Source: Psychrobacter aestuarii
GTDB taxonomy: Bacteria > Pseudomonadota > Gammaproteobacteria > Pseudomonadales > Moraxellaceae
DNA: 64,000 nt
NCBI RefSeq assembly: GCF_904846035.1
Contig: NZ_CAJGYT010000001.1
Span: forward strand, 2,356,001 to 2,420,000
Direction: 5' to 3'
Under the pieces are notes generated by a model that worked only from the letters and a program-made list of their open reading frames with translations, searched no databases and had not been told where the DNA came from. The translations under genes and the position numbers were made by a program. Below are positions 18,341 through 27,829 of the stretch, piece after piece. How positions within the stretch are numbered: position 1 is the first letter of the stretch; each line of letters starts with the position of its first letter.

Positions 18341-18617
18341 AAGTCCTCATTGGGCAAAATAGGGGCGCTGCGCCCTAGTGTATAGCAGATATGGCGATAT
18401 ACAATCGATGACATTTGCTTACACGCTATAGAGTAGCTTTTCCTTACATTATACGGTATAACCAGTAAGGTAACGGATACAAAAAAGCAAGCTGCATCTA
18501 TCGACTATCGGCCGCCTTGCAAGGCATGGTGCGTGATGAGGCACCCGTGGTATTTGACCGATAGAGGATTACCCCTACAGATTGTCCATCTCTCAAATAC
18601 TGCTAAGGAAGGCATTT

Positions 18618-20228
18618 ATGAAACCGATTATCTCTACCTCTCGTTGTCTGTTGTCCGTCTCTATTGCCAGCGCACTATTGCTGACGGGCTGCGGCGGTGA
18701 CGACGACAATACCAGCGTCATCCGTGATAACTTTACCAGCAATGAAGCCATTGCAACCTTTAATCAGACCAACATCAATAGCTTGGGTCTGTCCGCCATT
18801 GGTGTGCCTGCCGCCAAATGTGGTGTCGCGGTCGAAAAGATTGATTACCATACACGCGGTGCGGCTAATGAACGCACCAATGCCACCGCCGCAGTGATGT
18901 TGCCAACAGGCAGCAGCGCGGCATGTACAGGCAACCGTCCGATATTGCTCTACGCGCACGGCACTACCACTGACAAAAACTATGACATCACCCAAGTCGG
19001 CAACCAAAGCAACTCCGCTGCCGCTGAAGCCGCACTGATTGCCGCAAGTTTTGCGGCGCAAGGCTATATCGTTGTTGCGCCGAACTACGCAGGCTATGAC
19101 GACTCCAAGCTCAGCTACCATCCGTATCTGGTCGCCGAACAGCAATCAAAAGACATGGTAGATGCTCTTGATAATGCGCGTGTGGTCATCGCGCGTCAAA
19201 AACTGATTAACGACATCAACTATCGCAATATCAGCGCAGGCAATAAGCTGTTTGTCAGTGGCTACTCACAAGGCGGCTATGTGGCGATGGCGACCGCGCG
19301 GCGTTTAGAGAGCAACAAGGAAACGGTCACTGCGCTTGCGCCCTCATCAGGACCGTATGCATTGGCGGCGTTTGCTGATGCCATCTTTGCGGGGAACGTC
19401 AATATTGGCGCGACCCGCTTTGCACCTTTATTGGCGTATGGTATGCAGCCCAAATACAACAATATTTATAATCAAAAAAGCGACATTTTCTTAGACAAGT
19501 ATGCGTCTACGCCAATGCCGAATGTGCAGACGTTCTCGCAGCTGGTCGCTGCTGACAAATTGCCTGAAAATGCACTGTTTGAGGCAACGCCCACAGGCAA
19601 TACCTTGATTGATAATTTGCCAAAAAGTACCTTACCATTTGCGCCGATTGGCTTTGACAAAACCAACTATTTGGTTAAAACCGATTACCGCGCCGCTTAT
19701 ATGGCAGATGCCCTACAGAACCGTGACGGCCTCTTAGCAGGTACAGGCGTCAGTCCTGCCGCTGACCCCAAGCATCCGCTAAGAATAGCGCTAAAAGACA
19801 ATGATTTGCGCGGTTATTTGCCCAGTATGCCCACCATGCTGTGCGGCGGCAATCAAGATCCTACTGTCTTTTATGATTTAAACACAGGCAGCATGGCACA
19901 GATTTTAGCGAATGCCAGCATCAGCAATCCTGCGCTAAACGTTACTGTGCTCGATGTCGATACCACCAACGCGGACAAACGCACCATACCAAGCGTCAGC
20001 TTGATTGGGAAAGCCTCCACCAATCCTTGGAGTCTCAATGCTGTTGTGACTCAAGCACAAACGCAGTTTAGCACCAGCTATCAGTTTACCGTGAACAACG
20101 CGATACAAAATGGCGTATCACCACAAGCGGCGATTTTGGCCAACTATCATGGCGCATTGGTCAGCAGCGCCTGTATGAACGCCACGCGTCAGTTCTTTGA
20201 CCAAAACTTTGTGAATACCCCCATGTAA
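18618..20228 (+). CDS. Lipoprotein alpha/beta-hydrolase (secretory-lipase-like esterase)
   Basis: 536 residues from the ATG at 18618, which follows AAGGAAGG; the longer frame from 18582 has no site. The signal peptide ends LLLTGC (Cys25), so the product should be a lipoprotein. Features of the hydrolase fold are LLYAHGTTT (oxyanion region), VSGYSQGGYVAMATA (nucleophile Ser in GYSQG), LCGGNQDPTVFYD (acid) and ILANYHGALVSSACM (His). It is like bacterial members of the LIP/secretory lipase family. The substrate is unknown. It probably acts in the periplasm or at the outer membrane. A long inverted repeat follows the stop. Confidence 0.82.
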   Translation: MKPIISTSRCLLSVSIASALLLTGCGGDDDNTSVIRDNFTSNEAIATFNQTNINSLGLSAIGVPAAKCGVAVEKIDYHTRGAANERTNATAAVMLPTGSSAACTGNRPILLYAHGTTTDKNYDITQVGNQSNSAAAEAALIAASFAAQGYIVVAPNYAGYDDSKLSYHPYLVAEQQSKDMVDALDNARVVIARQKLINDINYRNISAGNKLFVSGYSQGGYVAMATARRLESNKETVTALAPSSGPYALAAFADAIFAGNVNIGATRFAPLLAYGMQPKYNNIYNQKSDIFLDKYASTPMPNVQTFSQLVAADKLPENALFEATPTGNTLIDNLPKSTLPFAPIGFDKTNYLVKTDYRAAYMADALQNRDGLLAGTGVSPAADPKHPLRIALKDNDLRGYLPSMPTMLCGGNQDPTVFYDLNTGSMAQILANASISNPALNVTVLDVDTTNADKRTIPSVSLIGKASTNPWSLNAVVTQAQTQFSTSYQFTVNNAIQNGVSPQAAILANYHGALVSSACMNATRQFFDQNFVNTPM

Positions 20229-20252
20229 TATCCAAAGCATGTCCGTATTGTA

Positions 20253-20300
20253 AAATCAGGCGGTAATACGTAGAAAACAGACGTATTAACCGCCTGATTT
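20253..20300 (+). terminator. Long inverted repeat after the esterase gene
   Basis: AAATCAGGCGGTAATACGT pairs with ACGTATTAACCGCCTGATTT, a 19-bp stem with one bulged A and a 9-base loop. There is only a mixed T-rich tail (GCTTTGGTTT), so it may be a terminator or an mRNA-stabilising hairpin. Confidence 0.65.
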
Positions 20301-20520
20301 GCTTTGGTTTAATAGCGCCTAAATGCCCCTAAATCTGCAAATTTGTGCTAAAATAGCCTCTTTTATTTACTATTAAAATGATTGCCATCTGCCCAGCCCA
20401 GCACCGAAGTTTTGGGGCTTTTTTTGTATATTGGCACGCCTATAAGACGGCATTTATTATTGCGGTCAGGTGTGCCTATATGCATTGCGGTATGGGCACT
20501 ATGTCAGTAAAGGAGTGTAT

Positions 20521-23274
20521 ATGAGCGATTCGGTCAGTCCTATTGCCATCGTCGATGAATTAAAGCAGTCCTATTTGGATTATGCGATGAGCGTGATCGT
20601 CTCGCGCGCGCTACCTGATGTCCGTGATGGACTCAAGCCTGTGCATCGCCGCGTCATGTATGCAATGCATGTACTGTCGAACGACTATAACAAGCCTTAT
20701 AAAAAATCTGCGCGTGTGGTCGGTGATGTGATTGGTAAATACCACCCGCATGGTGATACCGCCGTGTATGACGCCATCGTACGTATGGCGCAGGATTTTA
20801 GCTTGCGCTATCCGATGGTCGATGGTCAAGGTAACTTTGGCTCGATTGATGATGATCCACCTGCAGCGATGCGTTATACCGAAGTGCGTATGACCAAGCT
20901 GACCCATCAGATGCTTGCCGATATCGACAAAGATACCGTCGATTGGGAAGACAACTACGATGGCTCAGAGCGTATGCCCAGCGTCTTGCCTGCCCGTATT
21001 CCGAACTTGCTCGTCAACGGCGCGACAGGTATTGCGGTCGGTATGGCGACCAACATGGCACCGCACAACCTCACTGAGGTTATTAATGCCTGCCTTGCCT
21101 ATGCTGAAAACCCGCACATCTCAGCCGAAGAGCTGATGACCTATATTTCAGGACCCGACTTCCCGACAGGCGGCATTATCCACGGTCGCTCAGGCATCGT
21201 TGATGCTTATCGTACGGGTAAAGGGCGCTTGCACGTGCGCGGGCGCTACCACATCGAGCCGATGAGCGACACAGGCGTCAACCGCGAGCGTGAGCGCATC
21301 GTCTTTACCGAAGTACCTTATCAGGCGAACAAAGCCAAGCTGATTGAGCGTATTGCTGAGCTGGTACGTGACAAAAAAATCGAAGGCATCAGTGAGATAC
21401 GTGACGAGTCGGACAAAGACGGTATGCGTATCGCCATCGACTTGCGCCGTGGTGAGACTGCCGAAGTCATCGTTAATAACCTGTTTTTGCAAACGCCGCT
21501 TGAGTCGAGCTTTAGCATCAATATGGTGGCGCTGGACAATGGTCAGCCCAAGCTATTGACATTGCGTCAGCTGATTGCTGCCTTTGTGCGTCATCGTCAA
21601 GAAGTGGTGACCCGCCGTACGATTTTTGAGCTGAACAAAGCCCGCGTCCGTGGTCATCTGCTTGAAGGTTTGACCGTTGCGCTTGCCAACATTGATGAGA
21701 TGATCGAAACCATCAAGACCTCTGCCAACCGCGGCATGGCGCGTGAAGCGCTGCTTGGGCAAACGTGGCGCTCAGGCGAAGTGCAAGCGATGCTCAGCGC
21801 CGCAGGCAGCCAGTCGGTACGTCCTGACTATATCGAAGGCGAAGACCCGAATGCGCCGTTTGGTTTGCTGGCGGACGCGCAGGGTCAGTACCGTCTGTCA
21901 CTTGAGCAGGTCAATGCCATCCTTGAGATGCAGCTGCACCGCTTGACTGGTCTTGAACAAGACAAGCTGACCGAAGAGTATCAAGATTTGCTGCGCGAGA
22001 TTGCACACCTTGAGTCTATTCTCGGTGACTTTGATAAATTGATGGGCATCATTAGCGAAGAGCTGATTGATATCCGTGACAACTTTGGTGACGAGCGCCG
22101 TACCGATATCGTCGATGCGCGTAGCGACTTTAGCCGCGAAGATTTGATTCCTGAACAGACCGTGGTGATGACCGTATCACGCACAGGCTACGCGAAAACG
22201 CAGCCGATTGATGACTACGTGGCACAAAAACGCGGCGGCAAAGGCAAGTCTGCCACCAGCATGAAAGAAGATGACGTGATTGACCATTTGGTCGTCACCT
22301 CAACGCACGCTACCGTCCTGTGCTTTACCGACAGCGGGCGCGTGTTTAGCTTGCGCGGGTTTGAAGTGCCGATTGCCAGCCGTGGCGCGCGCGGTCGTCC
22401 ACTGGTGAACCTGATTGGTTTAGACCCAGATGAGCAAGTTACCACCATCTTGCCGATTCCAAAGCTGACCGAAGCGCCAACAGCGGCAGAGACTGTCGAT
22501 GCCGATATAGATGAAGACAGCAGCAACGATGCCGAGCCACCATTTGTGTTCTTTGCGACTGCAAAAGGCACGGTCAAACGTGTCGAGCTTAAACAGTTTG
22601 CCAACATTCGCTCGAATGGCTTGATTGCCATCGGTCTTGAAGACGGTGACAAATTGGTCAGTGCCCGTATCACTAGCGGCAGCCAAGAAGTCATGTTGTT
22701 CGCCTCAAGTGGTAAAGCGATTCGCTTTGATGAAAATGATGCCCGTGCTATGGGTCGTACCGCAAAAGGCGTGCGCGGTATGCGTATCGAAGACAATGAC
22801 GACATCAAATCATTGGTGGTCATCGAAGAAGACACCCAAGAGATTTTGATTGCCTGTGAAAACGGCTATGGCAAGCGCACCTTGATTGATGAATTCAATG
22901 TGCAAAAGCGCGGCGGCGGCGGCGTGATTGCCATCAAGACCAGCGCCCGTAATGGCGCACTGGTACGCGCCACCAAAGTCGAGGACACAGACGACATCAT
23001 CTTAATCTCAGACAAAGGCACCCTCGTACGTACGCCTGTGGCGAATGTCGCAAGCGCGGGACGCAACACCCAAGGCGTGACCTTGATTCGCTTGCCAAAA
23101 GACGAAAAGCTGGTCGCCATGGCACGTGTCGAAAACGATGGCGAAGATGAATTGGTCGATGCGCTCAAAGAAGACGGCGTGTTCGATGCAGACACCTCGC
23201 TAGAGGCTGATGATATGACGGACACCACCGACGTCATGGACGCAGCAGTCAGCGATGCAGACGACGCGCTATAA
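20521..23274 (+). CDS. gyrA: DNA gyrase subunit A
   Basis: 917 residues from ATG at 20521 (AAGGAG 5 bases before). The breakage-reunion domain has [11 protein letters not shown], catalytic Tyr119 in AAMRYTE and [15 protein letters not shown]. Residue 80 is Thr and 84 Asp, the wild-type arrangement in Moraxella and Pseudomonas. The C-terminal beta-pinwheel has a GyrA box, QKRGGKGKS, and a second QKRGGGG. Two acidic additions are visible: an insert in the pinwheel ([19 protein letters not shown]) and a tail rich in Asp. With GyrB it introduces negative supercoils. It is a single-gene unit ending at a terminator. Confidence 0.98.
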   Translation: MSDSVSPIAIVDELKQSYLDYAMSVIVSRALPDVRDGLKPVHRRVMYAMHVLSNDYNKPYKKSARVVGDVIGKYHPHGDTAVYDAIVRMAQDFSLRYPMVDGQGNFGSIDDDPPAAMRYTEVRMTKLTHQMLADIDKDTVDWEDNYDGSERMPSVLPARIPNLLVNGATGIAVGMATNMAPHNLTEVINACLAYAENPHISAEELMTYISGPDFPTGGIIHGRSGIVDAYRTGKGRLHVRGRYHIEPMSDTGVNRERERIVFTEVPYQANKAKLIERIAELVRDKKIEGISEIRDESDKDGMRIAIDLRRGETAEVIVNNLFLQTPLESSFSINMVALDNGQPKLLTLRQLIAAFVRHRQEVVTRRTIFELNKARVRGHLLEGLTVALANIDEMIETIKTSANRGMAREALLGQTWRSGEVQAMLSAAGSQSVRPDYIEGEDPNAPFGLLADAQGQYRLSLEQVNAILEMQLHRLTGLEQDKLTEEYQDLLREIAHLESILGDFDKLMGIISEELIDIRDNFGDERRTDIVDARSDFSREDLIPEQTVVMTVSRTGYAKTQPIDDYVAQKRGGKGKSATSMKEDDVIDHLVVTSTHATVLCFTDSGRVFSLRGFEVPIASRGARGRPLVNLIGLDPDEQVTTILPIPKLTEAPTAAETVDADIDEDSSNDAEPPFVFFATAKGTVKRVELKQFANIRSNGLIAIGLEDGDKLVSARITSGSQEVMLFASSGKAIRFDENDARAMGRTAKGVRGMRIEDNDDIKSLVVIEEDTQEILIACENGYGKRTLIDEFNVQKRGGGGVIAIKTSARNGALVRATKVEDTDDIILISDKGTLVRTPVANVASAGRNTQGVTLIRLPKDEKLVAMARVENDGEDELVDALKEDGVFDADTSLEADDMTDTTDVMDAAVSDADDAL

Positions 23275-23297
23275 TGGCTCTGATGTATGCTTAAAAC

Positions 23298-23333
23298 AAA
23301 AGGTCTCTGCCCAAGGGTGTGAGACCTTTTTTA
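23298..23333 (+). terminator. Terminator after gyrA
   Basis: AAAGGTCTC pairs with GAGACCTTTTTT around a 13-base loop, 24 bp after the gyrA stop. Confidence 0.88.
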
Positions 23334-23592
23334 TGCTTTACATGTGCAGAATGGCGATAAAGCGCAATAAACAAGCATCACAATAGGGCAGTGATAACAG
23401 CCGATTGACGCAGCAGATACGTTTTTGACCGCTGCGCTACAATCTGGCGGTGTCCAAGCTGCGCTAATTGCGCTATCATCGAAGCCCTGTACCCAGCAGA
23501 CGCGCACGCTGACTGTATGATTAAAACCGCGTTATCCAAGCGCAACCCGTTGTGCTGCTGCTGGGCAATCTCACACAAAATGGGAAGGTTTT
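23334..23592. other. Non-coding spacer between gyrA terminator and GST gene
   Basis: Together with the terminator this makes a 318-bp gene-free stretch. No convincing ORF, repeat or RNA was recognised. A 66-codon minus-strand frame here lacks a ribosome site and family signal. A GGGAAGG site lies just before the GST start. Confidence 0.5.
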
Positions 23593-24261
23593 ATGCTAAC
23601 GCTTCATCATTTAAACAACTCACGCTCGTTTCGTATTCTCTGGCTGCTAGAAGAGCTGGATTTGGACTACAAACTCGTCACTTATGAACGCACCAAGGCT
23701 TATTTAGCCCCAGAACAACTTAAAAAAATCCATCCGCTTGGGCACACCCCCGTACTTGAAGTCAATAATCGCGCACTGGCAGAGTCGGGCTTTATCATTG
23801 AATACTTGCTCAGACACTATGACACCAAGCAGCAGTTCAAGCCGACCGATGACAACGAAGCGGGCTGGGAGATGTACACCTTTTGGCTGCATTTTGCCGA
23901 AGCGACCGCTATGCCATTTTTGGTGATGCGCTTGGTGTTTAATAAAGTCGTGCAGCGCTCGCCTGTGTTTATTAAACCGATCAGCAAAGGCATCCGCAAG
24001 CAAGTTGAAAACGGCTTGATTAATAAAAACATTGTTAATAACCTCAACCTAATGGAGCGTCATTTACAAGACAACCATTGGTTCGCAGGCGAAGCCTTTA
24101 GCGCCGCTGATGTGCAGATGTATATCGTCGTTGCCGCCTCAAAAGCGCGCGCAGGACTCGATGATGTGCGCTATGCCAATCTGCTGAATTGGCTAAAACG
24201 CTGTGAAGCGCGTCCAGCCTTTCAGCGTGCTGGCGACAAAGGCGGTTTGCCGCAGTTTTAA
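23593..24261 (+). CDS. Glutathione S-transferase
   Basis: 222 residues. The N-terminal thioredoxin-like domain has HLNNSRSFRILWLLEEL (a Ser in the catalytic position), then HPLGHTPVLE with the cis-Pro and ESGFIIEYLLRHY binding glutathione. The C-terminal all-helical domain has WFAGEAFSAADVQMYIVV. It resembles the Gst of fungal Ure2p-like and bacterial beta/theta families; the natural substrate is unknown. The ribosome site is GGGAAGG, 8 bases upstream. It is in its own unit and not related closely to the GST-fold gene at 8028. Confidence 0.88.
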   Translation: MLTLHHLNNSRSFRILWLLEELDLDYKLVTYERTKAYLAPEQLKKIHPLGHTPVLEVNNRALAESGFIIEYLLRHYDTKQQFKPTDDNEAGWEMYTFWLHFAEATAMPFLVMRLVFNKVVQRSPVFIKPISKGIRKQVENGLINKNIVNNLNLMERHLQDNHWFAGEAFSAADVQMYIVVAASKARAGLDDVRYANLLNWLKRCEARPAFQRAGDKGGLPQF

Positions 24262-24328
24262 TGATTTGTGATTTATAGTGTCCATTGGGGTGCAGTGTTC
24301 CTATGCTGCGCCCACATTTTTGTTAAAT

Positions 24329-24396
24329 AAGTACCTAATTTAATAAAGTACCCAAGTCAATTAAATACTTAAGTCAATCAAGTACCCACCCATTTT
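24329..24396. repeat. Four imperfect 17-bp tandem repeats
   Basis: Units begin at 24329, 24346, 24363 and 24380, an exact 17-bp spacing. Each starts AAGTACC (AAATACT in the third). Units 2 and 3 share AAGTCAAT. The array ends 22 bp before the start of the small membrane protein gene. It could be a multi-copy operator or a replication slippage product. Confidence 0.75.
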
Positions 24397-24418
24397 AACC
24401 ATCCGTGATAGGTAAGCA

Positions 24419-24655
24419 ATGAGCCAGTCTGATAAGCCCACCAGCCCGCCACCCCATGACAATCTACCTCCCATCGAAGAACCGACGCCGATTGATGTTA
24501 AGGGCTGGTCACAAAAGGCACTGGTCTTAATCTTGTGCGCCATCAGCTTTTATGCTGGCGGGCGCGCGCATGAGTCGCGTATGGTCAATAACTGCGTGGC
24601 AAATGGCGGGCAGATGGTTGAGCGCGGCGAGATGCTTATGTGTCAAAGCCGATAA
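24419..24655 (+). CDS. Small membrane protein of unknown function
   Basis: 78 residues. A Pro-rich cytoplasmic N-terminus (DKPTSPPPHDNLPPIEEP) is followed by one membrane segment at about residues 34-47 (LVLILCAISFYAGG). A periplasmic tail has two Cys (NNCVANGG and LMCQSR) that might form a disulfide. A GGTAAG site lies 5 bases before the ATG. It lies between the GST gene and RNase Z on the same strand and 49 bp before rnz, so it may be in one transcript with it. I do not recognise a family. The 17-bp tandem array sits directly upstream. Confidence 0.7.
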   Translation: MSQSDKPTSPPPHDNLPPIEEPTPIDVKGWSQKALVLILCAISFYAGGRAHESRMVNNCVANGGQMVERGEMLMCQSR

Positions 24656-24704
24656 CAATAAGGCGGCAACAAGCTAAGCGGCAACCAACAATAAAGGATA
24701 GCGT

Positions 24705-25820
24705 ATGCTACAACTGACCTTTTTGGGGACGTCTGCTGGCGTACCGACCAAGCAGCGCAACGTCACCGCGCTGGCTGTTGAATGCCTCAATCCGTTTTTA
24801 AACGCAGATAGAGCACAAAGCCGCAAAAACCGTCCGTGGGTATTAATCGACTGCGGCGAAGGCACGCAGCATCAGCTGCTGCACACCAAGCTGTCCTTGT
24901 CCCAACTACAGCTGATTTGCATCACGCATGTACATGGCGACCACTGCTATGGCTTACCAGGGCTGCTCGCCAGTGCGGCGATGTCAGGGCGCACGCAGCC
25001 GTTAACCCTTATTGCGCCAAAGGCGATTGGTAAGTTGCTCGATACCTTGAGCATCACCACTGAATTGTATTTTCCTTTTGCCATTAACTTTGTGGCGATT
25101 GAGGACTTACAGCAGGCTGACGGCAGCTATAAGGCGCAGACCTTGCGGTTAGGCAGCGCGCACGAGCTTGTCATTGATATCACGCCGCTATCGCACCGCG
25201 TGCCGTCTTATGGCTTTGGCATTACCCAAAATATCGGTCGGCGCGTGCTTAACACCGAACGCTTAAACAAAGATGGCATCGCCGCGGGGCAAGTGTGGGG
25301 ACAGCTGCAACAAGGTAAAGACGTGTCCCTTGATACAGGGGAGATATTGCACGCCGCCGATTATACACAGCTGCACAATCAGCGCACCAAAGTGGTGATT
25401 GCTGGGGATAATGATGCGCCTGAGCGCTTGCAAGAAACGCTCAAAGACGCGGCATTGCTGGTACACGAAGCGACCTATGTGCAAGCGCAATTGGAAAAAG
25501 TACAAAGCAATAATAAGGGCTACGACCCCATGCACAGCAGCGCTGCGCAAGTGGCAAAGGCGGCAACTGAGATGAACGTTAATCAGCTGATACTGACCCA
25601 CTTTAGCGCCCGTTATCAGTCGTTTGAGGATGCGAGCAGCGACACGCCGAACATGGCGCACATTCGCGCCGATGCCGAAGCGCATTATTCAGGGGCGCTG
25701 TGGCTGGCAGCGGACTTTGCCCAATATATGGTCGCGCCCGATAAAGAAACGGGCGAAGTGACGGTCAGTTATTTGGGTAACCTTAAACACAATGAATCGC
25801 GCCATAACAAAGATGCTTAA
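24705..25820 (+). CDS. rnz: Ribonuclease Z (tRNA 3'-processing, metallo-beta-lactamase fold)
   Basis: 371 residues. The metal site is visible as THVHGDHCYGLPGL (HxHxDH motif), together with VIAGDND, DPMHSSAAQVAKAA and LILTHFSARY. The start LTFLGTSAGVPTKQRN is typical of the family. It is longer than the roughly 305-residue E. coli enzyme, with extra residues around 105-200. RNase Z cleaves the 3' trailer of tRNAs lacking CCA, or acts as an exonuclease in bacteria whose tRNA genes encode CCA. Both tRNA genes in this window encode CCA. An AAAGGA site precedes the ATG. Confidence 0.9.
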   Translation: MLQLTFLGTSAGVPTKQRNVTALAVECLNPFLNADRAQSRKNRPWVLIDCGEGTQHQLLHTKLSLSQLQLICITHVHGDHCYGLPGLLASAAMSGRTQPLTLIAPKAIGKLLDTLSITTELYFPFAINFVAIEDLQQADGSYKAQTLRLGSAHELVIDITPLSHRVPSYGFGITQNIGRRVLNTERLNKDGIAAGQVWGQLQQGKDVSLDTGEILHAADYTQLHNQRTKVVIAGDNDAPERLQETLKDAALLVHEATYVQAQLEKVQSNNKGYDPMHSSAAQVAKAATEMNVNQLILTHFSARYQSFEDASSDTPNMAHIRADAEAHYSGALWLAADFAQYMVAPDKETGEVTVSYLGNLKHNESRHNKDA

Positions 25821-25854
25821 TAACAAAGGCTGGCAGGCGTTGTCGCGTTTGCTA

Positions 25855-26799
25855 TTAATTATCGCTGTTCGCTTCGTCCGCCATGAGTTGTAATTGCCCA
25901 ATCCATTGACGGCTAAACTGATACGCCGAGCGTCCCGAGCGCCCACGCTGCGAGGCAAAGCGTAAGGCATGTGTCTTGGCATCATTGGGCAATTCAGTGT
26001 CGCCCGCTTGCGGTAATTGCGCGGCAATGTTTTTAGGCAACTGCGCCGCCGCTTGCTGCAAATAATGCTGCACAATCTGCAAATACGTCTGCTGATTCAT
26101 CGGCTGGAACGACAGCCACAGCCCAAAGCGGTCGGACAGTGATACCGTCTCATCAATGGTTTCATACGGATTGACCTCATCGGTCTGCCCATTATAGATG
26201 TCCACATTGTCTTTCATCATTTGTGGCAGTAGATGACGGCGATTGCTGGTCGCATAGACGAGCAGTTTGTCTTGCTCTGAGTCCAGCGCGCCATCGAGCA
26301 CGCTTTTTAGCGTGCGGTAGTTTTCGTCATGACCATTGAATGCCAAATCATCACAGTACACCACGTAGCGGCACGCGCAGTCTTTGGGCAAGGTGTTGAT
26401 GGCAGCACGTATCTTATCGAGTACCACAAGGTCATCACGGGCAATCTCAATCACGCGCAGCCCCTCGGCATGGTACTCACGCAGTAGCGCACGGATGAGC
26501 GACGATTTGCCCGCGCCGCGTGTGCCCGTCATCAGGACATGGTTGGCAGGATAGCCCTTTAAAAACTGGCGCGTGTTTTGTACCAGTTTGGCTTTTTGGA
26601 TCTCGATGCCTTGCAAATCGTCCAAGCCAATATGCAGATTGACCGTCAGCGCTTCAAGATGCCCTTGCGCGCCGCCGATCCAGCGATACGCCAGCTGCTC
26701 AGGGTCAATGCTTACAGGTGGGGTGGTGTGCTCAGTGAAGTAGCGGGTCAATAAGTCAATCAGCGGCTCGGGTAGGGCGTAGGGGCGTGGCTCAGACAT
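25855..26799 (-). CDS. ATP-binding protein of the DUF815 family (AAA+-like ATPase)
   Basis: 314 residues from ATG at 26799 (AAGGA about 10 bases before); a longer frame from 26829 has no site. Walker A is TGTRGAGKSS and Walker B YVVYCDDLAF. The central segment has LKSVLDGALDSEQDKLLVYATSNRRHLLPQMM and LSDRFGLWLSFQP, which match DUF815 proteins. The partner and function are unknown. It converges on rnz, 34 bp apart. It is divergent from the protein kinase at 26846, with only 46 bp between the two starts, so their promoters must overlap or be inside the coding regions. Confidence 0.85.
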   Translation of the reverse strand: MSEPRPYALPEPLIDLLTRYFTEHTTPPVSIDPEQLAYRWIGGAQGHLEALTVNLHIGLDDLQGIEIQKAKLVQNTRQFLKGYPANHVLMTGTRGAGKSSLIRALLREYHAEGLRVIEIARDDLVVLDKIRAAINTLPKDCACRYVVYCDDLAFNGHDENYRTLKSVLDGALDSEQDKLLVYATSNRRHLLPQMMKDNVDIYNGQTDEVNPYETIDETVSLSDRFGLWLSFQPMNQQTYLQIVQHYLQQAAAQLPKNIAAQLPQAGDTELPNDAKTHALRFASQRGRSGRSAYQFSRQWIGQLQLMADEANSDN

Positions 26800-26845
26800 A
26801 CAGGCTATCCTTGATAAGACAATAAACAATACAACTAGGTAGGGT

Positions 26846-27742
26846 ATGCCAATGCCGATAAGAGCGCAAGTCGATGCGTACCAAACTCAAATCATCTGTG
26901 CGTTGCGGGCGCGTGGCTATCAAGGCATCATGCCCATGCGTATCAGCTATCAGCCGTCTGAGAAAGCGGGTTTGTCACAAATACAAGGCATTTTGCGCGC
27001 CCGTCATTTAGAACAAGGGCGCGTCATTGTTAAATGGGAAATCAATATCAACTGTGCGTCTGCTAGTTTTGGAAATTTGGATTATGAGATTAGCGTATTA
27101 CCTACCTTGCTGGCATTGCCCACGCTTTCTCAGTATGTCCCGCCCGTTATTGCGCAATACACGTTGCCCTTAGCAGATGATAAAGCTGCTACTGTCTTAA
27201 TCATAAAAAATTGCGGCAGCGACCTACGTGCGCTTTTGCGCCAACATTCTGCTATAAATAAGCCCGAAATAATACAACGCATTGCCGCCGCTTTAGGTAA
27301 ACTGCATCACGCAGGCTGGCTGCATAACGATATAAAGCCTAGCAATATTTTATGCAATGAGAATAGTTTTATTACGCTGTGTGATTTTGCGCTGAGCTGT
27401 CCCATGCGCAATACCGCCGTGCCAATGGGCACGCCTGCCTACCTTGCGCCCGAGCGCTGGCATGGACAGCCTGCCACCGTGCAGACCGATATTTATGCCT
27501 TTGGCGTATTGATGTATGAAATGCTGGCGGGTCAGCGCCCGTATCAAATTGACACAGTACAAGCAGAAAAAGATAAAATGCACGCATGGGCAGTACAGCA
27601 TTGCCAAGCACCAATACCGAAGCTGCCTGCAGAATACGCGCATTGGCAACGAGTTATAGAAGGCTGTCTTGCAAAGCACAAAAATAACCGTTACTGCGAT
27701 ATATCAGAGGTGCTGGCAGCGATAATTGAAGTGCATAAATAA
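26846..27742 (+). CDS. Atypical serine/threonine protein kinase
   Basis: 298 residues, one eukaryotic-like kinase domain. Landmarks are VIVKWE (Lys of subdomain II), an alpha-C-like acidic helix region, LHNDIKPSNIL (HxDxKxxN loop with Asn where Arg is usual), LCDFALS (in place of DFG), GTPAYLAPERW (activation segment and APE) and DIYAFGVLMYEMLAGQRP. The Gly-rich loop is not canonical (KAGLSQIQGILRARH). Key acidic residues remain, so activity is possible but may be weak. No membrane segment or sensor domain is seen. An AGGGT site precedes the start. It is AT-richer than its neighbours and lies next to two microprotein genes, so it may be horizontally acquired. Confidence 0.85.
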   Translation: MPMPIRAQVDAYQTQIICALRARGYQGIMPMRISYQPSEKAGLSQIQGILRARHLEQGRVIVKWEININCASASFGNLDYEISVLPTLLALPTLSQYVPPVIAQYTLPLADDKAATVLIIKNCGSDLRALLRQHSAINKPEIIQRIAAALGKLHHAGWLHNDIKPSNILCNENSFITLCDFALSCPMRNTAVPMGTPAYLAPERWHGQPATVQTDIYAFGVLMYEMLAGQRPYQIDTVQAEKDKMHAWAVQHCQAPIPKLPAEYAHWQRVIEGCLAKHKNNRYCDISEVLAAIIEVHK

Positions 27743-27829
27743 TCAGATGCGACAAGACAGCATGGTCATGATTGCATAGAATGATATTACCAATGCTACC
27801 CTATAAAAATTTTACAAGGTGATGTGATT

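Noticed and set aside
18341-18617. Guanidine riboswitch upstream of the SMR gene
   Set aside because: No ACGR-loop hairpin pair or ykkC-type core was found; only a GGGCGC/GCCC stem is visible.
20740-20780. Thr at GyrA residue 80 as a quinolone-resistance change
   Set aside because: Moraxella and Pseudomonas carry Thr at this position naturally; Asp84 is also unchanged.
23378-23578. 66-residue minus-strand ORF between gyrA and the GST gene
   Set aside because: No ribosome site, no signal or domain, and composition like non-coding spacer.
24329-24396. Short CRISPR array
   Set aside because: The units abut with no distinct spacers, only four copies, 17-bp period, and no cas genes.
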